Origin: Pseudomonas putida
GTDB taxonomy: Bacteria > Pseudomonadota > Gammaproteobacteria > Pseudomonadales > Pseudomonadaceae
Reading direction: 5' to 3'
Length of the DNA stretch: 64,000 nt
NCBI RefSeq assembly: GCF_025905425.1
Contig: NZ_CP109603.1
Coordinates: 5,348,501 to 5,412,500 of the forward strand
Part shown: one piece after another, positions 1 through 8,511 of the stretch
How positions within the stretch are numbered: position 1 is the first letter of the stretch
How the letters are laid out: each line of letters starts with the position of its first letter
Translations under genes and position numbers: made by a program
The notes under the pieces: model-generated
Database searches by the model: none
What the model was told of the DNA's origin: nothing
What the model saw: the letters and a program-made list of their open reading frames with translations, nothing else

Positions 1-1
1 G

Positions 2-1618
2 TTTGGCCTGATCCACGATGAAGACACCATCAAGACCCTGGCTGAGCTGGGGGTGATATTCCTGATGTTCTGCCTGGGGCTTGAGTTCAGCTTGCGCAAG
101 CTGTTCAAGGTCGGCGCCACAGCGTTCATCGCGGCGTTCCTGGAAATCGTGCTGATGATCTGGATCGGTTTCGAGATCGGTCGCTGGTTCGGTTGGAACA
201 CCATGGATTCGCTGTTCCTCGGCGCCATCCTGGCGATCTCCTCGACCACCATCATCGTCAAGGCGCTCAACGACCTGAAGATGAAGAACGAGCGCTTTGC
301 CCAGCTGATTTTCGGCGTACTGATCGTCGAGGATATTCTCGGTATCGGCATCATTGCCTTGCTGTCCGGCATCGCTGTCAGCGGCACGGTCAGCTCTGGC
401 GAAGTGTTTTCCACGGTCGGCAAGCTGTCGCTGTTCATGATCGTCGCGCTGGTCATTGGCATCTTGCTGGTGCCGCGGCTGTTGGCCTATGTGGCCAAAT
501 TCGAGAGCAACGAGATGTTGCTGATCACCGTGCTGGGCCTGTGTTTCGGGTTCTGCCTGCTGGTGGTGAAGCTGGAATACAGCATGGTCCTGGGCGCCTT
601 CCTGATTGGCGCGATCATGGCCGAGTCGCGCCAGTTGCTGAAGATCGAGCAACTGATCGAGCCCGTACGCGACCTGTTCAGCGCCATTTTCTTTGTCGCC
701 ATCGGCCTGATGATCGACCCTCAGGTACTGATCGACTACGCCTGGCCGATCGTGGTCATCACCTTGGCCGTGGTGCTGGGCAAGATGCTGTCCTGTGGCA
801 TGGGGGCGTTTATCGCGGGCAATGATGGCCGCACTTCGCTGCGTGTCGGCATGGGGCTTTCCCAGATCGGCGAGTTCTCGTTCATCATCGCCGCGCTGGG
901 CATGACCCTGCAGGTCACCAGTGATTTCCTCTATCCGGTGGCTGTGGCTGTTTCGGCAATCACCACACTGCTGACGCCTTATCTGATCCGCGCGGCCGCC
1001 CCCCTGTCGTTGAAGCTGGGCAATGTGGTGCCAAGCCGTCTGGCGCGTGTGCTGTCGCTGTATGGCGAGTGGCTGCGCAACATCCAGCCGCAGGGTGAGG
1101 GGGCCATGCTGGCGGCAATGATCCGGCGCATCCTGTTGCAGGTTGGCGTGAATCTGGCGCTGGTGATCGCCATCTTCTTCAGCGGTGGTTACTTCGCTGG
1201 GCGCATTGGCAACTGGCTCAGTGAGTGGGTCACCGATGTCAGCCAGCAGAAGGCTGTGATCTGGGGGGCGGCACTGCTGCTGTCACTGCCGTTCCTGATT
1301 GCGGCGTATCGCAAGCTCAAGGCGCTGTCGATGCTGCTGGCGGAAATGGGCGTGAAGCCTGAAATGGCGGGGCGTCACACCCAGCGTGTGCGCCGAGTGA
1401 TTGCCGAGGTGATCCCACTGCTGTCGCTGCTGGTGATCTTCCTGCTGCTGTCGGCGCTGTCGGCGAGCATCCTGCCCACCAGTGAGTTGCTATTGGTGAT
1501 TGCAGTGGTGGCGGCGGTGGTGGTGGCTGTGCTGTGGCGATGGTTCATCCGCGTGCATACACGCATGCAGATTGCCTTGCTGGAGACGTTGGAGAACAGC
1601 CGCGAGAACACGCACTGA
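2..1618 (+). CDS. Kef/CPA2-type monovalent cation:proton antiporter (5' end cut by window)
   Basis: An inner-membrane cation/H+ exchanger of the CPA2 (KefB/KefC-like) family. The reading frame is open from the first bases of the window, so the true start lies upstream; 538 residues are visible. About a dozen strongly hydrophobic segments are seen, with the family-typical stretches SSTTIIVKAL and GLSQIGEFSFIIAA in the Na+/H+ exchanger core. After the core comes a further block of hydrophobic helices rather than a recognisable TrkA-N nucleotide-binding domain, so gating by glutathione or NAD(H) as in KefC is not supported. It ends in a short charged tail and is followed by a hairpin terminator. 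The family is confident; the transported ion (K+ or Na+) is not determined from sequence. Confidence 0.85.
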   Translation, partial: FGLIHDEDTIKTLAELGVIFLMFCLGLEFSLRKLFKVGATAFIAAFLEIVLMIWIGFEIGRWFGWNTMDSLFLGAILAISSTTIIVKALNDLKMKNERFAQLIFGVLIVEDILGIGIIALLSGIAVSGTVSSGEVFSTVGKLSLFMIVALVIGILLVPRLLAYVAKFESNEMLLITVLGLCFGFCLLVVKLEYSMVLGAFLIGAIMAESRQLLKIEQLIEPVRDLFSAIFFVAIGLMIDPQVLIDYAWPIVVITLAVVLGKMLSCGMGAFIAGNDGRTSLRVGMGLSQIGEFSFIIAALGMTLQVTSDFLYPVAVAVSAITTLLTPYLIRAAAPLSLKLGNVVPSRLARVLSLYGEWLRNIQPQGEGAMLAAMIRRILLQVGVNLALVIAIFFSGGYFAGRIGNWLSEWVTDVSQQKAVIWGAALLLSLPFLIAAYRKLKALSMLLAEMGVKPEMAGRHTQRVRRVIAEVIPLLSLLVIFLLLSALSASILPTSELLLVIAVVAAVVVAVLWRWFIRVHTRMQIALLETLENSRENTH

Positions 1619-1680
1619 GGAGGTAATGCCTTCTGCGCAAGATTTCACCGTCGTCCGAGGGGATGGAGCGGTAGCGATGT

Positions 1681-1708
1681 CGCCAGGCGCAGAAAGCCTG
1701 GCGATTTT
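1681..1708 (+). terminator. Intrinsic terminator of the antiporter gene
   Basis: An 8-bp perfect stem (CGCCAGGC / GCCTGGCG) with a 7-nt loop is followed by ATTTTAAT, about 60 bp after the antiporter stop codon. The next gene faces this one, so the hairpin sits between convergent genes. Confidence 0.7.
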
Positions 1709-1772
1709 AATCGCATTAATGGCTTTGAGCCATTATTTTACCTGTCGATATTTTGCAGCTTTGTAGGAACGA

Positions 1773-2180
1773 TCAGCTTTCCAGCCAGACGTCCCGCGCC
1801 CAGTGCCATACCGATTCCCAGCTGTCTTCACCGACGATTTCATCTTCGGCATCCCACAGCACTACCGTGCCGTCTTCCTCGACGCAGTAATAATTATCAC
1901 CGTCCTGGCAAATCGGGATGAGGTCGCGTGGCACGCCGGCATCCCAGGCATTGGATGCTACGTCCGGCAGGTAGGTATGCGATTGCGGGTCGGTGATCGT
2001 GACAGGTTCCAGGGAGCCGTAGACCACATCACTGACGGTCAGCAGGAACTCCTTGAACACGAAGGGAATGTTGATGAACAGCTGTTCTTCGACTTCTACC
2101 AGCTGATCTTCATCGGGAAGCTCCAAGGGTACCGGTACCGGCTCATTGGCTTCACGGAGTTGTTCGATCACTTCTTCCAC
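1773..2180 (-). CDS. SMI1/KNR4 family protein
   Basis: A 135-residue acidic protein resembling the SMI1/KNR4 (SUKH) fold. The sequence shows LPDEDQLVEVEEQLFINIP near residues 22-40, the usual family entry helix, then WDAGVPRDLIPICQDGDNYY, where the pattern of a Pro-Ile followed by D-G-D/N and aromatic residues is typical, and a Trp-rich end (SWESVWHWARDVW). SUKH proteins include immunity proteins of contact-dependent toxins, but no toxin gene lies beside this one, so a stand-alone housekeeping or orphan-immunity role is equally possible. It converges with the antiporter gene and is followed upstream by a terminator that isolates it from the Tim44-like gene. Confidence 0.7.
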   Translation of the reverse strand: MEEVIEQLREANEPVPVPLELPDEDQLVEVEEQLFINIPFVFKEFLLTVSDVVYGSLEPVTITDPQSHTYLPDVASNAWDAGVPRDLIPICQDGDNYYCVEEDGTVVLWDAEDEIVGEDSWESVWHWARDVWLES

Positions 2181-2248
2181 GGTTCACTTCCTCTGACCTT
2201 GATGACAACGCTGCGCGTTATACCCTAGTAGGGCACTGTGGCAAAAGC

Positions 2249-2279
2249 AAAAACCCCGGGACAGAGCCCGGGGTTTTTT
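2249..2279 (-). terminator. Bidirectional-looking intrinsic terminator after the Tim44-like gene
   Basis: CCCCGGG / CCCGGGG forms a 7-bp GC stem with a 6-nt loop, flanked by A5 on one side and T6 on the other, so it could work on either strand. Its position just past the Tim44-like stop codon makes that gene the main client. Confidence 0.85.
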
Positions 2280-2295
2280 GTGCAGCGCGTGTTGG

Positions 2296-3150
2296 TTAAC
2301 CGTTTTGACGGATACCGGCGACCAGCCAAGGCTGATTCTCGCCCTGGGCGCGAACCATGTGCCAGCTTTCGCTGAACACTTCGCCCTGGTCGAAGCGCGA
2401 AGTCTTCGACACGCCACGGAAGGTCAGGGTGGCGTCGGTGCGGTCGGCGCGATCATCGACGCCGTCCAGCTGCACTTCGAGGTTGTCGATGTAGGTGGCC
2501 TGGAAGCCATCACCCAACTCGGCGCGCTCGCGCTTGAGGAACTCGAGCATTTGCGGCGTGACGAACTCGGCGATCTTGTCCATCTCGTTGGCATCCCAGT
2601 GCTGCTGCAGCGACTGGAAGTGGCTTTGCGCGGCGGCCAGGAAGCTCTTCTCGTTGAACCAGGCCGGTGCGTTGATCACCGGAGCGGCAGCGGCGGCAGG
2701 CGCGGCCGAGCCACCGAATACCGACGGCTGGGCAGGCTGGCCGTGAGCTTCGCGCTGGAACGGCGCGTGGCCAGGTGCGGCCATTTGCGGCTGCTGTTGG
2801 CGGCGACGCGCGGCGATGAAGCGGAACACCAGGAACGCGATCAGGCCCATGATCAGGAAGTCCATGATCTGCATGCCCTGGAAGCCATCACCCATGAACA
2901 TGGAGGCCAGCAGGCCACCGGCGGCGAGGCCGGCCAGTGGGCCCAGCCAGCGCGAAGCACCGCTGGCGGCGGCCGGCGCGCGGCCAGGCGCGGTTGGCGC
3001 GGCGGCAGGCGTGGCTGGCGTGGCCTGGCGGGTCTGGTGAATAGGCGCGGAGCCCGAGCTCTTGCCGCCGCCGAAACGCTTGGCGCTGGCGTCCAGGCTC
3101 AGCGTCAAGCCGACGCAGAGCGCCAGTGCGATGCTAAGAAAACGTTGCAT
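2296..3150 (-). CDS. Tim44-like domain membrane protein
   Basis: A 284-residue protein with a cleavable-looking N-terminal signal (MQRFLSIALALCVGLTLS), an Ala/Pro-rich low-complexity stretch, a membrane segment (MDFLIMGLIAFLVFRFIAA, near residue 95) followed by Arg-rich residues, and a C-terminal Tim44-like domain from roughly residue 155 (a motif beginning WFNEKSFL and ending WLVAGIRQNG). Tim44-like domains in bacteria are thought to bind membranes or partner proteins; no specific substrate is known here. The start is set at the ATG preceding the signal peptide, with GGGAT upstream as a modest ribosome site; an in-frame extension of 20 residues has no such signal. Same strand as uvrD, 113 bp away, so possibly co-transcribed. 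Confidence 0.75.
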   Translation of the reverse strand: MQRFLSIALALCVGLTLSLDASAKRFGGGKSSGSAPIHQTRQATPATPAAAPTAPGRAPAAASGASRWLGPLAGLAAGGLLASMFMGDGFQGMQIMDFLIMGLIAFLVFRFIAARRRQQQPQMAAPGHAPFQREAHGQPAQPSVFGGSAAPAAAAAPVINAPAWFNEKSFLAAAQSHFQSLQQHWDANEMDKIAEFVTPQMLEFLKRERAELGDGFQATYIDNLEVQLDGVDDRADRTDATLTFRGVSKTSRFDQGEVFSESWHMVRAQGENQPWLVAGIRQNG

Positions 3151-3263
3151 AAGTGGGATATCCCCTGTTGTGGATTGCACGCGCGCCATGGTGCACAGGT
3201 TCCCGGGCACATGACCAGCGACATAATGTTTCGAGCTTTTGCCTGAATGTTACAAGCCTATGC

Positions 3264-5447
3264 CTATAGGGCTTCGAGCTTGGCATACCCCAGCATCAGC
3301 CACTTGCTGCCTTCGGCAAAGTTCACCTGCACCCGTGCCTGGGCACCAGAGCCCTCGAAGTTGAGGATCACCCCCTCGCCGAACACCGCATGCTGCACCC
3401 GCTGGCCGAGGTTGAAGGCGGTCTGCGGAATATTGGCATTGGCGAACAGGTTGCTGGTGGTGGCCTTCGCCCCGCCGAACGGGCGGCTGACGCTGTTGGA
3501 CAAGCGCACTTCCTGAACCAGGCCTGCCGGAATCTCGCGTACGAAACGTGACACTTTATTGTAGGTTTCGCTGCCATACAGGCGACGTGTCTCGGCATAG
3601 GTCATGACCAGCTGGCGCATGGCACGGGTAATGCCCACGTAAGCCAGGCGACGTTCCTCTTCAAGGCGGCCAGGCTCTTCCAGGCTCATCTTGTGCGGGA
3701 ACAGCCCTTCTTCCATGCCCACCAGGAACACATAGGGGAACTCCAGGCCTTTGGCGCTGTGCAAGGTCATCAGCTGAATGCTGTCTTCATGCTCGTCGGC
3801 CTGGGTGTCGCCCGCCTCAAGCGAGGCGTGGCCAAGGAAGGCCGAGAGCGGCGAGAGTTCGGCGTCTTCGTCGCTGGCCTCGAAGTTGCGCGCTGCGCTG
3901 ACCAGTTCCTCAAGGTTTTCCACCCGTGCCTGGCCCTTTTCACCCTTTTCTTCCTGGTGATAAATGATCAGGCCGGACTGCTCGATGGTGGTCTGGGTCA
4001 TGGTATGCAGCGGCATGTCCACAACCTTGGCGGCCAAGCCCTCAATCAGTTCGATGAAGGCACCCAGCGCGCTGGCGGCACGGCCCTTGAGGGCTTTGGC
4101 GGCGAGCAGCTGGCACATGGCTTCCCACATCGACAGCTGGCTGTGGCGGGCGTGATCGCGAATGGCTTCGACGGTTTTTTCGCCGATACCGCGCGGCGGT
4201 ACATTGATTACCCGCTCCAGCGCCGCATCGTTGCCACGGCCTTCGAGCAGGCGCAGGTAAGCCATGGCGTTCTTGATTTCGGCACGTTCGAAGAAGCGCT
4301 GGCCGCCATAGATGCGGTACGGAATGCGTTCGCGCAGCAGGGCCTCTTCCAGTACCCGCGATTGGGCGTTGGAGCGGTACAGGATGGCGATTTCGTTGCG
4401 CGCATTGCCTTGCTTGATCAGGCTCTCGATGGTTTCCACCACGTAGCGCGCTTCATCGTGTTCGTTGTAGGCCGCGTACAGGGTCAGGGGCTCGCCTTCG
4501 CCCATGTCGGTCCACAATTCTTTGCCCAGGCGCCCGCTGTTGTTGGCGATAAGGGCGTTGGCCGCCTTGAGGATGCCACCGGTGGAGCGGTAGTTCTGCT
4601 CCAGGCGGATCATCTCGGCGTCGGGGAAGTCGGCTGTGTACTGGTGGATGTTCTCGATCTTGGCGCCGCGCCAGCCGTAGATCGACTGGTCGTCATCACC
4701 CACCGCCATCAGGCTGTCGCCGCCGCGTGCGAGCAGGCGCAACCAGGCGTACTGCACGGCGTTGGTGTCCTGGAACTCGTCCACCAGCACGTGGCGGAAG
4801 CGCCGCTGGTAATGCTCCAGCAGGCCAGGGTGATCGCGCCACAGGTCGAGGGCGCGCAGCAGCAGTTCGGAGAAGTCGATGACCCCGGCGCGCTCACAGG
4901 CCTGTTCGTAAGCGGTATAGACGTCGCGCATGGTCGCCAGGAACAGGTCACCCCCGGCCTGGATATGCTGAGGGCGCAAGCCTTCGTCTTTCTGGCCGTT
5001 GATGAACCATTGTGCCTGGCGTGCCGGCCACTTCTGCTCATCCAGGCCGAGCTCGCGCATCACCCGCTTGATCAGGCGCTGCTGGTCGTCGCTGTCGAGA
5101 ATCTGGAAGTTCTGCACCAGCCGGGCTTCCTGCCAGTGCGCGCGCAGCAGGCGGTGGGCCAGGCCGTGGAACGTGCCCACCCACATGCCCGCCGGGTTTA
5201 TCTCCAGCAGCTGCTCGATCCGCTGGCGCATTTCTGCGGCGGCCTTGTTGGTGAAGGTCACCGACAAGATCGAGTGCGGCGATGCCTGCTCGACCTGGAT
5301 CAGCCAGGCGATGCGGTGCACCAGCACGCGGGTTTTACCGGAACCGGCGCCGGCAAGCACCAGTTGGCGCCCGCGCGAGGCGGCTACGGCCTGGCGTTGG
5401 GCGTCATTGAGAGAGTTCAGCAGGAGGGAGAGGTCGTCTGTGCGCAT
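3264..5447 (-). CDS. uvrD: ATP-dependent DNA helicase II, UvrD
   Basis: A superfamily 1A 3'-5' helicase that removes UvrC and the excised oligonucleotide in nucleotide excision repair and acts in mismatch repair. It is 727 residues, the normal UvrD length. Motifs in order: Walker A AGAGSGKT at residues 32-39, DEFQDTN (motif II) near 223, DDDQSIYGWRGA (motif III) near 250, LEQNYRST (motif IV) near 282, TLHSAKGLEFPYVFLVG (motif V) near 560 and EERRLAYVGITRA (motif VI) near 600. The C-terminal tail ends in a Tudor-like segment (VFGEGVILNFEGSG), typical of UvrD and PcrA, that binds RNA polymerase in relatives. A possible LexA site lies 42 bp upstream of the start. Gene order (uvrD near zwf) matches P. 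putida. Confidence 0.97.
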   Translation of the reverse strand: MRTDDLSLLLNSLNDAQRQAVAASRGRQLVLAGAGSGKTRVLVHRIAWLIQVEQASPHSILSVTFTNKAAAEMRQRIEQLLEINPAGMWVGTFHGLAHRLLRAHWQEARLVQNFQILDSDDQQRLIKRVMRELGLDEQKWPARQAQWFINGQKDEGLRPQHIQAGGDLFLATMRDVYTAYEQACERAGVIDFSELLLRALDLWRDHPGLLEHYQRRFRHVLVDEFQDTNAVQYAWLRLLARGGDSLMAVGDDDQSIYGWRGAKIENIHQYTADFPDAEMIRLEQNYRSTGGILKAANALIANNSGRLGKELWTDMGEGEPLTLYAAYNEHDEARYVVETIESLIKQGNARNEIAILYRSNAQSRVLEEALLRERIPYRIYGGQRFFERAEIKNAMAYLRLLEGRGNDAALERVINVPPRGIGEKTVEAIRDHARHSQLSMWEAMCQLLAAKALKGRAASALGAFIELIEGLAAKVVDMPLHTMTQTTIEQSGLIIYHQEEKGEKGQARVENLEELVSAARNFEASDEDAELSPLSAFLGHASLEAGDTQADEHEDSIQLMTLHSAKGLEFPYVFLVGMEEGLFPHKMSLEEPGRLEEERRLAYVGITRAMRQLVMTYAETRRLYGSETYNKVSRFVREIPAGLVQEVRLSNSVSRPFGGAKATTSNLFANANIPQTAFNLGQRVQHAVFGEGVILNFEGSGAQARVQVNFAEGSKWLMLGYAKLEAL

Positions 5448-5489
5448 CGGGCCATTCTAGGGCGAGGCAAGGGATGGGGCAAACGTCTA

Positions 5490-5505
5490 CTGTATAAATG
5501 TTCAC
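5490..5505 (-). promoter_or_regulatory. Candidate LexA (SOS) box upstream of uvrD
   Basis: The 16-mer CTGTATAAATGTTCAC matches the E. coli-type consensus CTGTATATATATACAG at 12 of 16 positions. One half-site is perfect and the other is degraded. It lies 42-58 bp upstream of the uvrD start, the expected place; uvrD is SOS-inducible in several gammaproteobacteria. The weak second half makes this tentative. Confidence 0.4.
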
Positions 5506-5569
5506 CCTGCACGCCCACCGTTCATCCGAGTGCCCGAGCGATGGCCTGCCTTACGGGCAGGCCTGATGC

Positions 5570-5887
5570 TCAATGCGTCACCATGATCTCGGTAATGCTA
5601 GTGATCAAGGCGCCATCATGAAAGATGTCCACCTTTGGGATGTTGCTATGGTCGCCTGGCATCCTGAAGCTCACAGGCTTTTGCGTGACCACTTGGGGGA
5701 AGATGCCTTCGCCGGTTTCGAGCGTCAATTCAAGTGCCAGCGCGAAGGACTTGTCTTGCATCTTGCGCAGGCTCAGGGTCGGTTGGATACCGGGGTGGCC
5801 AACCCTGACCTTGCCGGATACGCGAAAAGCGGTAGCGCCAGGCATGTGGTCCATTTGTGCAACCCAGCCTTGGGTTTCGAGGGTCAT
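5570..5887 (-). CDS. Conserved hypothetical protein between uvrD and zwf
   Basis: A 105-residue soluble protein I do not recognise. It has no signal peptide or membrane segment. The composition suggests a beta-rich fold (alternating hydrophobics as in TAFRVSGKVRVGHPG and SFALALELTLETGEG). The start ATG has GGAG nine bases upstream. It reads in the same direction as the neighbouring uvrD and zwf genes but is separated from each by about 85-120 bp. An 8-bp hairpin (5543-5563) without a T-tract follows the stop. It looks real because of its ribosome site and ordinary codon use. No function is proposed. Confidence 0.65.
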   Translation of the reverse strand: MTLETQGWVAQMDHMPGATAFRVSGKVRVGHPGIQPTLSLRKMQDKSFALALELTLETGEGIFPQVVTQKPVSFRMPGDHSNIPKVDIFHDGALITSITEIMVTH

Positions 5888-5972
5888 GTTTCTGTTCTCC
5901 GAAGTAGCGCGACGAAGTGCCGCGTACGCACAGGGTCATGCGCCAACGAAAAACATCGCAGCTAGAAACGGT

Positions 5973-7415
5973 TCAACTGTGCCAATGCCTGCCTTGGTGA
6001 GCCAGCAGGCTGTTGGCCTGCTCCGGCCCGTTGCTGCCGGCAGCGTAGGGGCGCGGCGCCTGGAAGTGCTCTTCCCAGCCCTTGATGATCGGGTCGATCC
6101 AGGCCCAGGCCGCTTCGACCTCATCGCGGCGCATGAACAGCGTCGAGTCGCCCTCCAGCACGTCCAGCAGCAGGCGCTCATAGGCTTCCCAGCGGCGGGC
6201 CTGGCCGAATACCTGAGCCAGGTTCAAGTCCAGGTCGACCGGCTCCAGGCGCATGCCCTTGCCTGGGCTTTTGGTCATCATGCGCAGGCTGATGCGTTCT
6301 TCAGGCTGCAACTGGATCAGCAACTGGTTGACCTGGCCGCCGTTGAACAGCTCGTGGGGCACCGGCTTGAACTGGATGACGATCTGCGACGAGCGTCGCG
6401 CCATGCGTTTGCCGGTGCGCAGGTAAAAGGGCACGCCGGCCCAGCGCCAATTGTCGATCTGGGCCTGCACGGCGACGAAGGTCTCGGTGTCGCTGTCGTT
6501 GTCCACGTCTTTTTCGAAGTAGTACGCCGGCACTTCCTGACCACCGATGCGTCCGGCGCCATACTGGCCGCGCACGGTCTTGTCCTGCACGTCCTGGCCG
6601 GCAATGGGCTTGAGGGCACGCAGAATCTTCACTTTCTCGTCCCGCACGGCTTCGGCCTCGAACTGCGCCGGCGGCTCCATGGCCACCAGGCACAGCAGCT
6701 GCAGCAGGTGGTTCTGCAACATGTCGCGGGTCGCGCCGGCGCGGTCATAGTAGCCACCGCGGTTCTCTACACCCAGGGTTTCGCAGACGCTGATCTGCAC
6801 GTGGTCGACCTGGCTGTTGCGCCATACCGGCTCCAGCAGGGCGTTGGCGAAGCGCAGGGCCATCAGGTTCTGCACGGTCTCCTTGCCCAGGTAGTGGTCG
6901 ATACGGAACACCTGGGCTTCCTCGAACACCGCACCAATTGCCTCGTTGATGGCGGTGGCGGATGCCAGTGAATGGCCGATGGGCTTTTCCAGCACGATGC
7001 GGGCTTCGGGGTCGGCCAGGCCTGCGATGCGCAGGTGGTTGGCGATGGGCACGAACAGGTTGGGGGCGGTGGCCAGGTAGAAGACCCGGGTCAGCCCACC
7101 GGGCTCGCCCAGGTAGCGCGCCAGGCGGCCGAAATCGGCACTCTGCGCGGCGTCCATGGCGAAGTAGTCGAGCCGGGCGGAGAACCGCTGCCAGACCTCT
7201 TCGTCGAAGTCGTTACGCGCGATCTGCGCCCGACAGTGGCGCTCGGCAAGCTTCAGGTAGTCGTTACGTGGCAGGTTGCGCCGCGCCAGGGCAATGATCC
7301 GCACGGCGTTGTTCAGACGACCCTCGCGAAACAGGTGGTAGAGCGCCGGAAGCAATTTGTGCAGGGCCAGATCGCCGGTGCCACCGAAGACCAGAATGTC
7401 GCAAGGAATAGTCAA
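5973..7415 (-). CDS. zwf: Glucose-6-phosphate 1-dehydrogenase (orphan isozyme)
   Basis: Oxidises glucose 6-phosphate to 6-phosphogluconolactone, the entry to the Entner-Doudoroff and pentose phosphate routes. An N-terminal Rossmann fold (FGGTGDLALHKLLPALY) is followed by the catalytic signature RIDHYLGKETVQN (His-Tyr-Leu-Gly-Lys) and an intact C-terminal domain. P. putida carries several isozymes; this copy stands apart from pgl and edd, so it corresponds to the third zwf. Isozymes differ in NAD/NADP preference, which I cannot read here. Start choice: the frame is open to a GTG at 7430, but GGAG sits 6 bases before a TTG at 7415, giving MTIPCDILVFGG and 480 residues, so the TTG is preferred. 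It faces an RpiR-family regulator across a HexR-like palindrome. Confidence 0.93.
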   Translation of the reverse strand: MTIPCDILVFGGTGDLALHKLLPALYHLFREGRLNNAVRIIALARRNLPRNDYLKLAERHCRAQIARNDFDEEVWQRFSARLDYFAMDAAQSADFGRLARYLGEPGGLTRVFYLATAPNLFVPIANHLRIAGLADPEARIVLEKPIGHSLASATAINEAIGAVFEEAQVFRIDHYLGKETVQNLMALRFANALLEPVWRNSQVDHVQISVCETLGVENRGGYYDRAGATRDMLQNHLLQLLCLVAMEPPAQFEAEAVRDEKVKILRALKPIAGQDVQDKTVRGQYGAGRIGGQEVPAYYFEKDVDNDSDTETFVAVQAQIDNWRWAGVPFYLRTGKRMARRSSQIVIQFKPVPHELFNGGQVNQLLIQLQPEERISLRMMTKSPGKGMRLEPVDLDLNLAQVFGQARRWEAYERLLLDVLEGDSTLFMRRDEVEAAWAWIDPIIKGWEEHFQAPRPYAAGSNGPEQANSLLAHQGRHWHS

Positions 7416-7459
7416 ACCACCACGCTCCACGTTCGTTTAACTGGGCGGGTTGGCGCCCA

Positions 7460-7474
7460 TGTAGTATAACTACA
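7460..7474. promoter_or_regulatory. HexR-type palindromic operator between zwf and the RpiR gene
   Basis: TGTAGTATAACTACA is a perfect 6-3-6 palindrome that fits the published HexR motif form TGTA(A/G)T-N3-A(T/C)TACA. It lies between the two divergent starts, 45 bp from each. HexR-type regulators respond to 2-keto-3-deoxy-6-phosphogluconate. The site suggests that either the adjacent RpiR protein or the genomic HexR controls both genes. A second smaller inverted repeat (TGGGCG ... CGCCCA, 7442-7459) abuts it. Confidence 0.65.
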
Positions 7475-7518
7475 AGAAAGCTACATCCCGGCAAGCCGAT
7501 CATAACCGAGTCCAGCCC

Positions 7519-8385
7519 GTGAATCTGTTGCAACATATCGCCCAATCGCGCCACCTGCTGCGCAAATCGGAACTGAAAGTGGCCGACCACGTGCTGCTAG
7601 ACCCGGCTGCCGTCATGCACAGCTCGATGGCGGACCTGGCGCACAACGTGGGTATCAGTGAACCGACCATCGTGCGTTTTTGCCGGGCGATCGGCTGTTC
7701 AGGCTTCCAGGACCTCAAGCTGAAACTGGCACAGAGCCTGGCCGCCGGGGCCAGTTTTGGCCAGTTCGCGATCCATGAAGACGATTCGGTAGCCGATTAC
7801 AGCCTGAAGATCTTCGACACCACGTTGCACACGCTGATGGAAGTGCGCGAGCACCTCGATCCTCACGCGCTGCAGCAGGCGGTGAGCGCGATGGCCCAGG
7901 CGCAGCGCGTGGAGTTCTATGGCTTTGGCGCGTCCGGCGCAGTGGCTGCCGATGCCCAGCACAAGTTCTTCCGGCTGTTGCTCAGCGCGGCGGCTTATTC
8001 CGACCCGCACATGCAAGCCATGTCGGCGGTCACGTTGAAGCCGGGCGATGTTGCGGTCTGTATTTCCCAATCGGGCCGTTCCAAAGACCTGCTGATCACC
8101 GCCAACCTGGTGCGTGAGAGTGGTGCCAACCTCATCACCCTGTGCCCGAGCGCCACCCCGTTGGCGGAGCTTTCGACCGTCAACCTGGCGATCGATGTGC
8201 ATGAAGATACCGAGATCTATACCCCGCTGACCTCCCGTATCGCGCACCTGGTGGTGATCGATGTGCTGGCCATGGGCGTTGCCATGGCGCGTGGGCCGAG
8301 CCTGGTCAACCACCTCAAGAGCGTGAAACGCAGCTTGCGTAGCCTGCGTTTGTCGCCGAAATCGATCAAGGCTACCGACGACTGA
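7519..8385 (+). CDS. RpiR/HexR-family transcriptional regulator
   Basis: A 288-residue regulator with an N-terminal RpiR helix-turn-helix (residues 1-77; LAHNVGISEPTIVRFCRAIG is the recognition region) and a C-terminal SIS sugar-phosphate-binding domain (FYGFGASGAVAADAQHKF near 134 and CISQSGRSKDLL near 178). Proteins of this architecture, including HexR, sense phosphorylated sugar intermediates and repress glucose catabolic genes. It starts with GTG. Divergence from zwf and the shared palindrome imply local control of zwf. It is probably a HexR paralogue, since the canonical P. putida hexR sits next to another zwf-pgl-eda cluster. The assignment to the family is firm; the ligand is inferred. 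Confidence 0.88.
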   Translation: MNLLQHIAQSRHLLRKSELKVADHVLLDPAAVMHSSMADLAHNVGISEPTIVRFCRAIGCSGFQDLKLKLAQSLAAGASFGQFAIHEDDSVADYSLKIFDTTLHTLMEVREHLDPHALQQAVSAMAQAQRVEFYGFGASGAVAADAQHKFFRLLLSAAAYSDPHMQAMSAVTLKPGDVAVCISQSGRSKDLLITANLVRESGANLITLCPSATPLAELSTVNLAIDVHEDTEIYTPLTSRIAHLVVIDVLAMGVAMARGPSLVNHLKSVKRSLRSLRLSPKSIKATDD

Positions 8386-8511
8386 AGCGTCCTGTCGGCG
8401 ATTGGGCGGCTCCAAGCGGCCAAAATTCATGATTTTGTAACCGCCCCAACGCAAAACCGTAAACCCTCGAAGCCAGTCTGAAACTCCCGCATCCTAACTG
8501 GGAGACAGGCA

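Noticed and set aside
1773..2180. Immunity protein of a contact-dependent toxin locus (SMI1/KNR4 fold)
   Set aside because: No toxin, secretion or Rhs/CdiA gene is nearby, so only the family is called.
3693..5621. A 642-codon plus-strand frame opposite uvrD
   Set aside because: Antisense shadow; uvrD motifs are complete on the other strand and the frame carries no recognisable domain.
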